From a virus: DNA of 58,066 nucleotides. The stretch lies in IMG/VR virus record IMGVR_UViG_3300044734_000048, positions 1 through 58,066 of that record. One strand, written 5' to 3'. The notes under the pieces are model-generated. The model saw only the letters and a list, made by a program, of their open reading frames with translations, was not told the origin of the DNA and ran no database searches. The translations under genes and the position numbers were made by a program. This document shows, piece by piece, positions 33,500 to 41,524 of the stretch (position 1 is the first letter of the stretch; the number at the start of each line of letters is the position of its first letter).

Positions 33500-33572
33500 C
33501 AAATAAAAAGCCCGCCGATGGACTCTAATTAAGAATCCACCAACGGGCTGGAACGATCCTGCAATGTCGTTC
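33500..33572 (-). terminator. Two-hairpin element C with rho-independent terminator
   Basis: On the minus strand, GAACGA/TCGTTC (33551-33572) is followed by AGCCCG...CGGGCT (33509-33549) and TTTTATTTG. The second hairpin with its T-run is a good terminator for the gene at 33584. Its order (small hairpin, then larger hairpin) repeats elements A and B. Confidence 0.6.
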
Positions 33573-33583
33573 TTGACCTGTTA

Positions 33584-33823
33584 TTAGTTAATTATCAATT
33601 CCAAGACACGCTGCGCGAGGACAAAGTGTTTTTGACGATTTTCGTAAAGTAGCTTTCTCAGCTTATCGTCTGCCTGTGCCAGGGCTAATAGCTCTAGCCT
33701 GATAGCTGTTAATTCTTCCTGACGAGCAAGGGCACGCTCTCCCGTTTCGCGCAAGGATATATTACCACGATTGTTAGCCTGTGGCTCAATAGAATTTTGT
33801 AGGGTTTCTTCTGCCACGCTCAT
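33584..33823 (-). CDS. Small helical protein
   Basis: The 79-residue protein is helical in its second half (ALARQEELTAIRLELLALAQADDKLRKLL). It lies upstream of the terminator of element C, so it ends an operon. No family was recognised. Confidence 0.5.
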   Translation of the reverse strand: MSVAEETLQNSIEPQANNRGNISLRETGERALARQEELTAIRLELLALAQADDKLRKLLYENRQKHFVLAQRVLELIIN

Positions 33824-33860
33824 CTAATCCCTGATAGCCTGATAGGGCGTCTAATATGTG

Positions 33861-34064
33861 TTAGACCGCTACAGGTATCCGTTTCTGCGTCCAACAGCCT
33901 TGATTGCAATAGTACATATCAACGTCGCGTCCGAAGTCTTGGGAATACCCACGCCCCTTGTAGTCCATTGGCTGCTTGCAAATTGGACACGCCTCGCGCG
34001 GTCTAACAACCACATCAACCTGACCCGCAATAACATCCTTGCCATCATTCTTTTCTGCGCTCAT
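33861..34064 (-). CDS. Small zinc-finger protein
   Basis: The 67-residue protein starts at the ATG with AAAGGA four bases upstream. It has CPICKQPM and YYCNQGC, giving a four-Cys zinc-binding site with an acidic/aromatic linker. It overlaps the preceding gene by four bases. The function is unknown. Confidence 0.55.
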   Translation of the reverse strand: MSAEKNDGKDVIAGQVDVVVRPREACPICKQPMDYKGRGYSQDFGRDVDMYYCNQGCWTQKRIPVAV

Positions 34065-34345
34065 ATTGTCCTTTCTCGCTCGGCGCGGGTTAATTCCAGC
34101 GTTATGTCGCTTTGCTGGCGATTCCATTCACTAATCGCCACTTCTAAATGTGGGTAGTGCGCCCCGCGTTGAGCTTGGCCGTCTGGACATCTGTGGCCGA
34201 TGTCATAGTTGTCAACTATGCCCCTCTCAACAGCAATCACAGGTTGAGCGCCACATCGTTTGCAGGGCTTGAGTTTTTTCGACGCGCTGTCTAGCGACTC
34301 ATTCAACTCACTCCGCAATTCCTCTATAGTTTCGGCTCTTATCAT
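34061..34345 (-). CDS. Lar-like / restriction-alleviation-type zinc protein
   Basis: In the 94-residue protein LKPCKRCGAQPV is followed by HRCPDGQA and AISEWNRQ, the layout of the phage Lar-like family (PCPFCG...WNRR). Lar in Rac prophage eases host type I restriction; many relatives have unknown roles. It is placed next to the replication genes. Confidence 0.62.
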   Translation of the reverse strand: MIRAETIEELRSELNESLDSASKKLKPCKRCGAQPVIAVERGIVDNYDIGHRCPDGQAQRGAHYPHLEVAISEWNRQQSDITLELTRAERERTI

Positions 34346-34744
34346 CTATCGCGATCCCTTCACTAAACTTTGAATCTCAATTTTCACTCGATACTGTCTT
34401 TTACCCATCGCCTCTTGTTTATATTCAAACTGCGCGGGGCTTGACGGGCTATCATCTACACCTAAGAGGGCTGCAATCTCGTCAACAATTCCCTTCATCG
34501 CGCTTCTGAGATTGTCGCCCTCGTCAAGCAACTTGGGGCCAATGCGGGTAAGAATCACACGACAAGGCAGGGCAATCTTGTTCACGCCTAAAGCGTTTCG
34601 CCATTCCATGCAGACCTCAAGCCGTTGCGCTGCGCGGCGTTTATGAACTGTTCGCCAGTGGTCGCGTCTATTAAGTTCGCTCACCGTCCTAATCGGTAAA
34701 TCAAGAAATAATGTTTTGATTGTCTTGCTCAAACTTTCGCTCAA
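34346..34744 (-). CDS. RusA-like Holliday junction resolvase
   Basis: The 132-residue protein has EGDNLRSAMKGIVDEIAALL followed by GVDD, the acidic D-x-N-L...K...D...DD pattern of RusA nucleases, preceded by the LNRRDHWRTVHKRR basic region. It resolves branched DNA formed during phage replication before packaging. It overlaps the helicase gene by four bases. Confidence 0.7.
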   Translation of the reverse strand: MSESLSKTIKTLFLDLPIRTVSELNRRDHWRTVHKRRAAQRLEVCMEWRNALGVNKIALPCRVILTRIGPKLLDEGDNLRSAMKGIVDEIAALLGVDDSPSSPAQFEYKQEAMGKRQYRVKIEIQSLVKGSR

Positions 34745-36132
34745 TGCAAAAATGTTTTAGGTTCAGCCTGCACATAGCTTTGATGGCCTTGCCACTCGTC
34801 TCTCCACATGTTTTCAAAGCGCGTAAACTCACGAATGAACGACAATTTAATTGTTCCGGTCGCGCCGTTGCGTTGCTTGCCAACAATAATCTCCGCAATG
34901 CCCGCGTTCTCTTCCGTGCGACTGTACATCTCTTCCCTGTAGATAAAAGCCACCACATCGGCATCGTTTTCAATCGTGCCGGATTCTCTTAAATCGGAAA
35001 GCTGTGGCCGCTTGTCGGCTCGCTGCTCGGTGGCGCGCGAGAGTTGAGCCAAAGCCAGAAGCGGCACGTCAAACTCTTTCGCCAATCCTTTCAGTTCCCT
35101 GGAAATCTGCGAGACTTCCTGCAACCTGTTTTCCGCTTTGGGAACTCGCATCAGTTGAAGATAGTCAACGATGATGAGGTCAAGCCGCTTCTGAGAAGAG
35201 AGAAGCCTGCGACACTTGGCGCGGAGTTGCATCACGGTTAGCCCCGGCGTGTCGTCAATGAAAAGTGGATAGTTGCTCAAGGCTCCGCGCGCACCCGCGA
35301 TCCGTGCCCATTCGTCGCGGTTGAGCATCCCCAGACGGAGCCGGTGGGCGTCCACCCGCGCCATGCTCGAAATCAATCTATCGGTTAGCTGCCCCTTGCC
35401 CATCTCCAAAGAAAAAAGTCCAACGCAAGCGCCGCCGCTCGCGGCGTTCTCCGCGATGTTCAGCGCAAGGCCGGACTTGCCCATTGACGGGCGCGCGGCA
35501 ACAACAATCAAGTCAGTTTTTTGCAATCCCGCCGTGATGTGGTCGAGGTCAATGTAGCCGGTCGTTAAGCCAGTGATTGATTTGCCGCTCTCCCGGCGAG
35601 CTTGTGCGGCCTCGATTCGTTCATCCGCAAGCTGTGAGATTTTGGAGAGACAATCTTTCGCTCCCGCGTCACGAATGGAAAAGATTGCGCTCTCCGCACG
35701 ATCAAGCAAAACATCCGCTTCATCCTCGGCGTCCAATGCCTCGCTCGTGATCTGGCTCGCTGCGCGGATTAGTTGACGAAGTTTCGCCGTCTCCGTCAAA
35801 CGATCCGCAAAGTTTTGAATGTTGACGAAGTGTGGAAGGCCAACCACCAAGCTGGTGATAAACGAGAGTCCGCCAACCGACTCAACCTCACCTTGTTTTT
35901 CGAGTTCCGCACGAATTAAGACCTGGTTAATTTCAGAGCCTTTCTCGAACAGCGCGCACATGGCAAGATAAATTTTGCGGTGCGAAGGGACGTAGAAATG
36001 CCCTGGTAGCAAACGCTCTACAGCCTCGGCTATAAGGGCGTTGTCGAGCAAGATTGCGCCAAGAGTCGCGCGCTCGGCTTCTGCGTCGTTAGGCAGCGGT
36101 CGTTCCAACATTTGATCTCTGTCTACGTTCAT
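34741..36132 (-). CDS. dnaB: Replicative DNA helicase (DnaB family)
   Basis: In the 463-residue protein an N-terminal helical domain (NDAEAERATLGAILLDNALI) is followed by a RecA-type core with Walker A ARPSMGKSG, LFSLEMGKGQLTDRLI, Walker B LDLIIVDYLQLM and the C-terminal QRNGATGTIKLSF. The start was set at the ATG with AAGGGG upstream. It unwinds the phage replication fork and probably works with the initiator-like protein encoded just upstream (44-base overlap). Confidence 0.92.
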   Translation of the reverse strand: MNVDRDQMLERPLPNDAEAERATLGAILLDNALIAEAVERLLPGHFYVPSHRKIYLAMCALFEKGSEINQVLIRAELEKQGEVESVGGLSFITSLVVGLPHFVNIQNFADRLTETAKLRQLIRAASQITSEALDAEDEADVLLDRAESAIFSIRDAGAKDCLSKISQLADERIEAAQARRESGKSITGLTTGYIDLDHITAGLQKTDLIVVAARPSMGKSGLALNIAENAASGGACVGLFSLEMGKGQLTDRLISSMARVDAHRLRLGMLNRDEWARIAGARGALSNYPLFIDDTPGLTVMQLRAKCRRLLSSQKRLDLIIVDYLQLMRVPKAENRLQEVSQISRELKGLAKEFDVPLLALAQLSRATEQRADKRPQLSDLRESGTIENDADVVAFIYREEMYSRTEENAGIAEIIVGKQRNGATGTIKLSFIREFTRFENMWRDEWQGHQSYVQAEPKTFLH

Positions 36133-37057
36133 CTTCAGCCCCTTCATGGTTACATTTCGCTAGAAATCGCTTGCCGTCTTTCCAAACTTCCCTTTGACCG
36201 CTGGAGTCGCAGAGCGCACAGGCGTCAATGTGGGTGAGTTTTGCTGGTGGTGAGTTTACGGACGGCGATCCGCGCGCGGCGCGGCTGCGCTGCTCCGCGT
36301 ACATTCGGCAGATAGTCCCGACGTTTTTCGCAGGCGTGAGGTTGGCGTGGCACTGTTTGACGACGCTGCGGAAGAGTACAAGATCGTCAACGTCCGTCGC
36401 CTCAATCTCCGTCTGACCGGGAATGTGGGGAGGGTGTCCGTAGATTTCAGAAAAAACCGCAATGGCGGCGCATGCGCGTTGTTCTCTCTCTGAGGTAGTT
36501 TCTGAAGTAGTCTCTGAATCCTTATATTCGGGATTGAGATTGTGCATCTCCGTAGATTGAGATTCTTCATTTACGTAGATAGAGGTTGTTGATTTACGTA
36601 TATTAGATTTCTTAATCTCTGGAAGCTGAAGTTTATCGAGTTCGGCATCAACTAATTCATGGTTGCGGAAGTAGAGCGTAATGCCTTTTATCTTGTCGTG
36701 GTAGCTGCAATAGAATTTCTGCTTTACCTCTCCCAACTCGTTGACTTCAAAAAGTACGTTGCTGGCTAGCGCCTCATCGTATTGCTTTTTTGAAGTGTAA
36801 CGAACGCCAATAGAATCAAAGGCTGTGCGAAACTCTGCTGTGCTAAATCCTATTTCTTCAGTCCACGAATCGCCCTCTTTGTAGTGTGGTGAGTTCGGGC
36901 AAGGCTCCAAGAATTTGAAGAATCCCTCTGGATGCTTGGCAAACCAATAATCTAGTTGTTGCATGAGAATGCAGCCCGTCACGCTGCCCGCAAGTGCGCG
37001 TAGCGACTTGACGTAAGGGATAGAGTCTCGCGTGATCTGTAGTATCTTATTTTTCAT
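36089..37057 (-). CDS. Phage replication initiator-like (O-type) winged-helix protein
   Basis: The N-terminal part of the 322-residue protein (LRALAGSVTGCILMQQLDYWFAKH, then GFSTAEFRTAFDSIGVRYTS) is the winged-helix pattern common to phage replication proteins. A Ser/Thr-rich linker follows and a C-terminal zinc-type site is formed by CALCDSS and KCNH. Gene order with DnaB supports a helicase loader/initiator role like lambda O or P. An AT-rich stretch inside the gene could be an origin; this is not shown. Confidence 0.68.
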   Translation of the reverse strand: MKNKILQITRDSIPYVKSLRALAGSVTGCILMQQLDYWFAKHPEGFFKFLEPCPNSPHYKEGDSWTEEIGFSTAEFRTAFDSIGVRYTSKKQYDEALASNVLFEVNELGEVKQKFYCSYHDKIKGITLYFRNHELVDAELDKLQLPEIKKSNIRKSTTSIYVNEESQSTEMHNLNPEYKDSETTSETTSEREQRACAAIAVFSEIYGHPPHIPGQTEIEATDVDDLVLFRSVVKQCHANLTPAKNVGTICRMYAEQRSRAARGSPSVNSPPAKLTHIDACALCDSSGQREVWKDGKRFLAKCNHEGAEDERRQRSNVGTTAA

Positions 37058-37761
37058 CAGATAAGATGTCTGCCTGTATATCGTCTGTAATTCGCACCCG
37101 CAACCTTCTTGTTGCGCCTCATTGCATAGAAGCGTAGTCTGCCCCTGATAACTTCCCTGCCTTCAAAATCATTGATAGCCACTACAGAAAGACATTTAAT
37201 GCGCTCGTTTGACAACTCAAGATCGAAAACATGCTTCTTTAGGTATCGGTTAAGCTGTTTGATTTGCTTCTCGTCGGATGTCAGAGTGAGGGCTTCGCGG
37301 ATTTTAGCAACCTTTTGTTGCACGCCACCATTGCAAATAAATTCTTGGGCGACTCTACGTAAAATGTGATTTTCTAGTTCATGTTTGTGAAAGTCGTCTA
37401 TAATTTTTACAAGCTTCTCGTCAAGTGCGTAATACTCGTCTAATGTAGAGACTTCAAATAAAGTAATGCGCTGCTCTACACACAGTTTTCGCTTGCAAGC
37501 GTCTCGGCGTACTTGGTCTCGAAAAGCGAAGGTTGTTCTGTGAAAGTGTGGGACATAGCGGTAGTGTTGCGCGCCCTGTATTTCAAAGGCGATTCGTAAT
37601 TCAGGAAGGTAGAAATCTAGCTCTAGCCGCTCGCCTTCTGGCGACGTTAACCATGCTGGCCTAATGTTCCGCTTAATACTAAACCCGCCAAATTGTTCTA
37701 AGATTACTTTACCGACATTGCTCTCAAGTTTTGATGGCATAAAAGAGTCAACCCCCCGCAT
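37057..37761 (-). CDS. Vsr/PD-(D/E)XK-like endonuclease
   Basis: The core of the protein reads ERLELDFYLPELRIAFEIQG then QHYRYV, the D...ExQ/K active-site signature of restriction-like and Vsr/DUF559 nucleases, followed by RDQVRRDACKRKLCVEQRITLFEV. The frame is open up to 37944, but a promoter and a 121-bp palindrome lie at 37784-37940, so I place the start at ATG 37761 (or 37740). The product would be 234 residues. It overlaps the initiator gene by one base and could act in replication, repair or exclusion of other DNA. Confidence 0.65.
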   Translation of the reverse strand: MRGVDSFMPSKLESNVGKVILEQFGGFSIKRNIRPAWLTSPEGERLELDFYLPELRIAFEIQGAQHYRYVPHFHRTTFAFRDQVRRDACKRKLCVEQRITLFEVSTLDEYYALDEKLVKIIDDFHKHELENHILRRVAQEFICNGGVQQKVAKIREALTLTSDEKQIKQLNRYLKKHVFDLELSNERIKCLSVVAINDFEGREVIRGRLRFYAMRRNKKVAGANYRRYTGRHLI

Positions 37762-37783
37762 CAACCATTCCGCGTATCGCGTG

Positions 37784-37904
37784 CCTGCCAAGGTCACACG
37801 GTCGTTTGAAAACGTTGATGCGGAGGGTTCGCCCCTCAGATAAAAGCCATCTGACTGACACGCTCCGCTAAAAACGGAAAACGCCGTGTCGTGACCTTGG
37901 CAGG
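37784..37904 (-). repeat. 121-bp imperfect palindrome in early leader
   Basis: Perfect 14-bp outer arms (CCTGCCAAGGTCAC at 37784-37797, its complement at 37891-37904) continue inward through ACACGG, GCGGAG and CAGAT/ATCTG pairs to a seven-base apical loop. The two arms are about 57 bases each. The whole unit begins at the predicted transcription start. It may be a structured mRNA leader, a separate RNA or a DNA hairpin used in replication. Confidence 0.6.
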
Positions 37905-37912
37905 TAACTCCG

Positions 37913-37940
37913 ATTATACTCTTTCTGAGGGAAGTTTCAA
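37913..37940 (-). promoter_or_regulatory. Early promoter for nuclease/replication genes
   Basis: On the minus strand TTGAAA (37935-37940) and a perfect TATAAT (37913-37918) are 16 bp apart. The expected start (about 37906) coincides with the outer edge of the palindrome at 37784-37904. Confidence 0.6.
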
Positions 37941-37955
37941 TCACAGTCTACCTTT

Positions 37956-38642
37956 TCAAAAGGGAATTTCATCGTCTTCAATCCCCTCGTCTTTTGTGTC
38001 GAGTTGCTTGAAGTCTTTACGCATCCGTGCTAGTTCCGCGTCGGCAGGCGCGCCTTCAAGTTGTGGCATTAAATTTCCGGCTTCTTGTACGGCTGGGATA
38101 ACGACATTCTCCATGCGCTCAAGTAGAAACTCTTCCTGAGCATCGAAATTCCACTTACCTAGTTTGTTTTGCGTGGGAGGTGGACATTCGCCCGGATCAT
38201 CTCGCGTATAGACCTGTCGAACGCTTTCACCACCTTGCTTGACATTGAAGGCTGTCGCGTCGCCTTTCGCGTCGTACCACGCGGAGAACTCTATGGGTTG
38301 TGTGAAATCAAGATTCTCCGCTAACTTCATAAAGCGGTTCCCGGCGCGCGAGTTAAATGGAAGATCAAGCACGCACGGCACGCCAGCCGCATCAAGGTAG
38401 AGCTTCCAACCCTTGTAATGCGTGCCCTCATGTTCGCGTGCGTACCATTCGATTTTGCAAACGAGTGCTTCTACGCTTTTGTATCGCTTGATAAATTTGG
38501 CGATCTTCTCTTTTGAGCGCGGATGTTCAACCGTGATGGGTTGATAACCTTCGCGCTCTGTTTTTGATTCCGTGCAAATTGAGTTATGTTTGACTACTAG
38601 GAAAGTGGTTCCTGCGCTTGTCTGCTCTTGTAAGCCTTTCAT
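37956..38642 (-). CDS. Single-stranded DNA-binding-like protein with acidic tip
   Basis: The start at ATG 38642 has AAAGG seven bases upstream; the longer frame to 38699 lacks such a site. The 228-residue protein has a mixed alpha/beta body (LVCKIEWYAREHEGTHYKGW, RAGNRFMKLAENLDFTQPI) and ends in EGIEDDEIPF. A terminal D-D-x-I-P-F is the partner-binding tip of bacterial SSB. The body is not an obvious OB-fold match, so this may be a divergent phage SSB. Its place in the replication block agrees. Confidence 0.6.
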   Translation of the reverse strand: MKGLQEQTSAGTTFLVVKHNSICTESKTEREGYQPITVEHPRSKEKIAKFIKRYKSVEALVCKIEWYAREHEGTHYKGWKLYLDAAGVPCVLDLPFNSRAGNRFMKLAENLDFTQPIEFSAWYDAKGDATAFNVKQGGESVRQVYTRDDPGECPPPTQNKLGKWNFDAQEEFLLERMENVVIPAVQEAGNLMPQLEGAPADAELARMRKDFKQLDTKDEGIEDDEIPF

Positions 38643-38777
38643 AGATGAACCTTTCTTTTGTTGTTGGGTTGATTGAAACTCGCACGAGCTTCGCTTCATA
38701 AAATATTCAACTCTTATTTCGTCTCTGCAAACATCCCACTTTCAAGAACTACAATCCCGCAAAATTCAGCCAAGAAT

Positions 38778-39119
38778 TTAGCTGCCAAGTCCTAGCTCCA
38801 AAGCCTGCCCGGCCTGCTCGTTGACTTTCGTTCGCGGGTCTAGCACGGCACACTTCAAAGTGATGTGGGCTTGCTCGTGCGTAATAGATGGATCGCCGTA
38901 CTCAGCTTTAAGCCACTGATGAAATGGCACGACAAACGCCACATGGTAATAACCGTTTTGGCCAAGACTTCGCGTTCGTTTCCGCGCCTTCATCTTGACT
39001 TCCCACAACCCCGACAGCGTGCCGATGTGGGTCATTAGCTTTCGCTTCTCTTCCACAATGGAGAGATTTATGACCATCGGTGACTCACGATCAATGTTTT
39101 GTTTTCTAGCCTCGCTCAT
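38778..39119 (-). CDS. NinB-like recombination protein
   Basis: The 113-residue protein contains KARKRTRSLGQNGYYHVAFV, FHQWLKAEYGDPSITHEQAH and TLKCAVLD, which resembles the NinB family (R-x-x-x-QN, then helix, then H-x-x-LK). NinB binds single-stranded DNA and helps recombination in lambda. It lies between SSB-like and small early genes. Confidence 0.55.
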   Translation of the reverse strand: MSEARKQNIDRESPMVINLSIVEEKRKLMTHIGTLSGLWEVKMKARKRTRSLGQNGYYHVAFVVPFHQWLKAEYGDPSITHEQAHITLKCAVLDPRTKVNEQAGQALELGLGS

Positions 39120-39321
39120 TACGTCTCAGTTGCGCTCCCCCTTTGGAGATGTTGTGGAAAGTTGAAAGCTGAGAACGAATCATCCAGCGGACTCGCTCCC
39201 AGGAAAGAAAATTCAAGACGGTAGTTGCGGCTACCGCGACCCTCCGAAACGTTCAAACTTCCAGCGGCTTGCTTCGTCGCTTTAGGTCAGCTAAGTGTGC
39301 GTCGTTTATAGGATACGAACT

Positions 39322-39681
39322 TCAAAAATCGTCGTGGTCGGTATAACCATCCGACTCGTCGGGAATGTGCGCCTCCGATTCTGCGTCTGCTTCTGGTAGA
39401 GCTTTCGGCATCTCCCACGATCTGGCCGGTGGAGTGTCGTTGTATCTGGCAACGCCAAAAGCTACGGCCTGGGAAACGGGAGTGATGCCGTACAAAGCAT
39501 TGAGATGGAAGTAGCGAGTATTGAACTCCTTCCATTCAACGTCTTTCGGAATGTCTATGCGAATCATTGGCACGCCGAAAACCTGTTCCTCTCTCACACG
39601 ACCGCCCAAGCGGACTTTGCCCATCAGTTCAAGAATGGCGAACTGATCGAATGACGATTTAGCTTCTGCTGTCTCTGGCAT
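39322..39681 (-). CDS. Early protein, unknown
   Basis: The 119-residue protein starts at ATG with AAGGAG five bases upstream. It has a beta region (GVPMIRIDIPKDVEWKEFN) and an acidic C-terminus. The 200 bp downstream hold a hairpin (CGGTAG/CTACCG near 39221-39238) followed on the minus strand by TCTTGAATTTTCTTT, a likely terminator, and a short sequence GTTGC-TCCC-TTTGGAGAT that recurs upstream of this gene. Confidence 0.5.
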   Translation of the reverse strand: MPETAEAKSSFDQFAILELMGKVRLGGRVREEQVFGVPMIRIDIPKDVEWKEFNTRYFHLNALYGITPVSQAVAFGVARYNDTPPARSWEMPKALPEADAESEAHIPDESDGYTDHDDF

Positions 39682-39804
39682 ATTTTCTCCTTGCTCTGTT
39701 GCTCCCTTTGGAGATGGAAAGATTTTCAAAATAGATAACGAGAGCTTTTATGAGGCGGATATTTTCTATGCCGCTTCGCTCGTCTGCTCTAATCCAATGC
39801 GCCG

Positions 39805-40086
39805 TCAATCCTGTCCGATGCTGGCGTCAAACTTCTTTAGAGCGCGACGTGCCGCTAGAAAAGCATCGTGACCAACGGGATGACTGCCCTCTATTTGGCG
39901 CACGACAGTGCGAAGAGCATTAACCGGCTCAACTAACAATGCGACAAGTTTCTCCCGCGCATGACACCGGGCGCAGTTTTCAGGGTGTCCGCCATGTGGG
40001 TGCGGGTGCGGCACTGAAATCAACGCGCGGTCAACCGCTGCCTCTATCGCTATTCTCCGCTGTTCTTCCAAAGTTGGTTTAGCCAT
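39805..40086 (-). CDS. Small His-rich early protein
   Basis: The 93-residue helical protein has a His/Pro run (VPHPHPHGGHPENCARCHAR) that contains two Cys and could bind metal. GAGG lies five bases upstream. Between this gene and the next in coordinates (40087-40357) there is a possible 22-codon ORF on the same strand at about 40229-40297 but nothing firm. Confidence 0.55.
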   Translation of the reverse strand: MAKPTLEEQRRIAIEAAVDRALISVPHPHPHGGHPENCARCHAREKLVALLVEPVNALRTVVRQIEGSHPVGHDAFLAARRALKKFDASIGQD

Positions 40087-40357
40087 TGTTACCTCGCTCC
40101 AGCGCGGAGCATGACTACCGCCATCCGTGCAAATCTCCGAATGGGCGACAGCCGTTTACAGGGAGCAGCCACCGCCCTTATTGACCCAGGAAGCGTTTCC
40201 CTGCCCGCATCCCCAGGCTGAAGCTACTTAATCCCTCAAAAGGCGTATGGTCATAGATGCTTTCGTACCCTTGCGGGCAGTGGAGTCAACACGCATGACC
40301 ACCGTAGCCTTGAGCCGGGTGTTTCGCTTCCGTGAATATCAATTCGTGCCAATACAG

Positions 40358-40756
40358 TCAGCGGTCTTTGTCGTCGTCGCTCAGTTTGCGGAGAGCGTCG
40401 TTAACGAGCGGCAACATGCCTTGCAGTTCTTCGTTAGTCATGCGCCGACGGTCGCACTCGGTATTGTTGTCGAGTCGGATTGTTACCATCACACCCTGCT
40501 CGTAGTCCGGGTGGAGGTAACACTCAATCTCACGCCTCTCGCGCTTCTCAAGGACGATCTGCTTGAGTTCGCTAACGACATTGCTCGCTCCTTCGAGCCT
40601 GCCCTTGTAATCCTTCTTGGCGGCCTCAAACTCGCTCTCGATTTTTTCGCGTTCCTCCATTTTGGTCGCCAGTTCCGAGCCTCGCGCCTGAATCTCCGGT
40701 GCGGTTAGGTCACAGTAGAGCGACCTCATAAATGTTTCACCCGTTGCTGTACTCAT
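40358..40756 (-). CDS. Coiled-coil early protein
   Basis: The start is at ATG with AAAGGAG five bases upstream. The 132-residue protein has a coiled coil (ATKMEEREKIESEFEAAKKD) and a strand-rich part with ECYLHPDYEQGVMVTIR. This resembles a common small phage protein found near recombination genes; the function is unknown. Confidence 0.58.
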   Translation of the reverse strand: MSTATGETFMRSLYCDLTAPEIQARGSELATKMEEREKIESEFEAAKKDYKGRLEGASNVVSELKQIVLEKRERREIECYLHPDYEQGVMVTIRLDNNTECDRRRMTNEELQGMLPLVNDALRKLSDDDKDR

Positions 40757-40889
40757 ATATGCTCCTTTCAAAGTCCGCCGAGAGGCGGCTCTCACACCTA
40801 CTTAAAATAGAAGGTTCTACGGCCTCGCTTCCCCTTCCAAAATGTTTACTGAGCAATCGCTTTCATCCGCTTCACATGCTCCACCAAAA

Positions 40890-41441
40890 CTACTTCGGCT
40901 TACTCGTTACATCGGCGTACATCTCGTCCAGGGTCTTGAGGTATGCCGCCACACGTCCGCGCTCCGTCTCATCTGGAAATTCAGGCAGGAGTTTACGCAG
41001 GCTGGAAATCTGTTCGCGGATAGAGAAGCGGAGTCTTTGCTCTCGCGTCATAGAGTCTCTGTTACCATCTCCGCATTGGTCATGTATTGCCAATCCAGCG
41101 ACTTGCTCCGGTGTCGGGTGAAGCAGCTTATCTTTTTCGTTGATCTCGCGCAGAGCATTAAAAATCCGGTCGGCGACTTCGCGGGTGATGCTCTGAGGGT
41201 GACTTTCTATCTCGTCATACAAATCATTTAAGACTTTGACGGCGGCTCTTACTTCCTTCTCTGGCGCATCAAGGGCATAATTGACCGCGTTGTCTAGTGA
41301 GGCTTTACATTGAGGCGAGTGAAAGTTTTCGACTGCACATGAGCGACTCACTAATATGCAGACCGAAGTGGATTGTTGAGCGTAGCCGGTTAAGGTCAAT
41401 GCAAAAAGTGTTAAGAGGAATGTTATTTGAAATTGCTTCAT
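40890..41441 (-). CDS. Secreted helical protein
   Basis: The 183-residue protein has a Sec signal peptide (MKQFQITFLLTLFALTLTGYAQ) and a helical mature part with four Cys residues (CILVSRSC, QC, QC), suggesting disulfides in the periplasm. No family was recognised. One of at least five exported proteins in this prophage, it may act on the host envelope. Confidence 0.6.
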   Translation of the reverse strand: MKQFQITFLLTLFALTLTGYAQQSTSVCILVSRSCAVENFHSPQCKASLDNAVNYALDAPEKEVRAAVKVLNDLYDEIESHPQSITREVADRIFNALREINEKDKLLHPTPEQVAGLAIHDQCGDGNRDSMTREQRLRFSIREQISSLRKLLPEFPDETERGRVAAYLKTLDEMYADVTSKPK

Positions 41442-41524
41442 TGAAATGTTCCTTTCATTAGTTTGAGCGAGGTGTTAGAACCTCACCTGTTAGCGTTTGA
41501 ATCCCTTGTGTTCGCAGTAGTGAC

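Noticed and set aside
37762-37944. N-terminal extension of the nuclease ORF
   Set aside because: A TTGAAA/TATAAT promoter and the 121-bp palindrome lie in this stretch, and nuclease homology begins downstream, so it is unlikely to be translated.
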